Origin: Candidatus Omnitrophota bacterium
GTDB taxonomy: Bacteria > Hinthialibacterota > Hinthialibacteria > OLB16
NCBI GenBank assembly: GCA_020632575.1
Contig: JACKFH010000090.1
Location: 1-6,377 of the forward strand
Direction: 5' to 3'
Length of the DNA: 6,377 nucleotides
The first letter of the stretch is position 1; each line of letters begins with the position of its first letter. Shown here one piece after another: positions 5,711 through 6,377 of the stretch. The notes under the pieces are model-generated. The model searched no databases, was not told the origin of the DNA, and saw only the letters and a list, made by a program, of their open reading frames with translations. The translations under genes were made by a program, and so were the position numbers.

Positions 5711-6253
5711 TTGCCGGATCCGCAACAAAGAATAGTAGCTTTTCGGACCTTTAATGCAGTGAACATAGTGAGGAGATTTCCTACAAAGGATTCTTCCGAG
5801 GAGTCATATGGGTGTGCCCGCTGCAAGGGTGGTTTCTCCGGATTCGGGAGGAAATTCCGGAGAAGGGATTACATTGCCGATCACGTCGAGAGCCAAAATG
5901 TCTCCCACGAAAACTGGCGGCCAAGAATGGTCATGCATAAGGTCCTCAAACAGTATTATCTCGCGACCGGGGACGAGCGGGTACCTTTGGAGGAAGATCG
6001 CCGTTTGTACACGCCGATGGCTCGCGGGACCTATGCCTGGCAGCGGGAGTACAAGAAACGAACCTCGGTGGAGCGGGTCAACAGCCGCCTGGACGTCTCC
6101 TTCGGTTTCGAGCGCCACTTCATCCGGCGCAAGAAAAAGATCAAGGCGCGGATGGGGCTGGCCCTGGTGGTGATGCTGGCCATGGCCGTGGGCTGGATTG
6201 AGTCCGGAGAGCCGGAAAAGATGCGCTCACTGGTTCAGCCCCGAGCGGCCTGA
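5711..6253 (+). pseudogene. C-terminal remnant of an IS DDE transposase (IS1182/IS5-like)
   Basis: From about residue 85 of this 180-residue frame (position about 5963) the sequence is a typical transposase end: PLEEDRRLYTPMARGTYAW, then EYKKRTSVERVNSRLDVSFG carrying the likely catalytic Glu (residue 121), FERHFIRRKKKI, and a hydrophobic MGLALVVMLAMAVGWI. These motifs belong to the DDE_Tnp_1-type transposases of IS1182/IS5-like elements, which usually exceed 400 residues. The N-terminal two thirds, with both catalytic aspartates, is absent, and gene 1 begins on the other strand just to the left. Residues 1-84 are open but only vaguely transposase-like; the nominal start is TTG, and an ATG at 5930 may be the real remaining start. 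It is probably a decayed, inactive relic. The exact IS family is uncertain. Confidence 0.75.
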
Positions 6254-6377
6254 CAACACCGCAATCCCAATCGCATCCCGAAATCGAACCGCGTCACTCC
6301 CTTCGATGGGAAAGGTCTGTCCAAAAACAGCCGTCTTGCTCCTCTCACACCCCCAATCAGAGAAAAATCATGACCAA
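6254..6377. other. Non-coding tail, nothing recognised
   Basis: These 124 bp follow the transposase stop. I find no inverted-repeat partner that would mark the end of that element, no clear terminator and no gene. An ATG at 6370 could begin a gene that leaves the window, but its upstream sequence has no strong ribosome site and only eight bases remain. Confidence 0.4.

Noticed and set aside
5813..5908. C2H2 zinc-finger-like pattern (YGCARC...H...H) in the transposase remnant
   Set aside because: The second Cys to first His spacing is 19 residues instead of about 12 and the His spacing is too long. It lies in the poorly matching part of a decayed transposase.
1..6377. CRISPR array, tRNA, rRNA or toxin-antitoxin pair
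   Set aside because: No regularly spaced short repeats, cloverleaf-like sequence, rRNA signature or small paired genes were found on either strand.

Overview
The window looks like accessory DNA from an environmental bacterium. It holds two neighbouring genes for large secreted repeat proteins, both on the minus strand, hemmed in by mobile-element sequence. The secreted proteins combine a signal peptide, a 'WNTGDG..GVAENW' sandwich-like block, T5SS/PEP-CTERM-type passenger repeats and, in the longer one, a dockerin-like calcium-loop tail. This recalls large surface or secreted proteins of Planctomycetota/PVC-group and related candidate phyla. That placement is an impression from protein style, not proof. 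No rRNA, tRNA, CRISPR array or housekeeping gene was seen.

Layout. Positions 1-29 are a short flank of unknown origin. Positions 30-2497 are a complete IS66-family insertion sequence with near-perfect 24-bp terminal inverted repeats and an intact tnpA-tnpB-tnpC set, all on the minus strand. Positions 2498-3323 are the 5' part of a secreted-protein gene (gene 2), cut by the IS; its reading frame runs 14 residues into the IS and stops at 2454. Positions 3406-5616 are a complete 736-residue paralogous secreted protein (gene 1), 82 bp upstream of gene 2 and on the same strand. Positions 5711-6253 (plus strand) encode the C-terminal third of an unrelated IS-type DDE transposase that lacks its first two catalytic aspartates. 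Positions 6254-6377 hold nothing recognisable.

How they relate. Genes 1 and 2 probably form a transcription unit (gene 1 then gene 2). They share a gapless 126-residue block (about 73% identical by hand count) but carry different N-terminal domains, so they look like a domain-shuffled tandem pair. The IS66 element sits in the same orientation as the pair, so read-through from the host transcript could reach tnpABC. The 8-bp target duplication expected for IS66 is absent: the right flank reads AATTGGTC and the left flank GGTTAAAG. The left flank also does not continue gene 2 in a way that matches gene 1. The locus was therefore probably rearranged after, or together with, the insertion. I found no convincing new defence or metabolic system. 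The unusual points are the paralogue pair, its repeat/dockerin architecture and its erosion by mobile elements.
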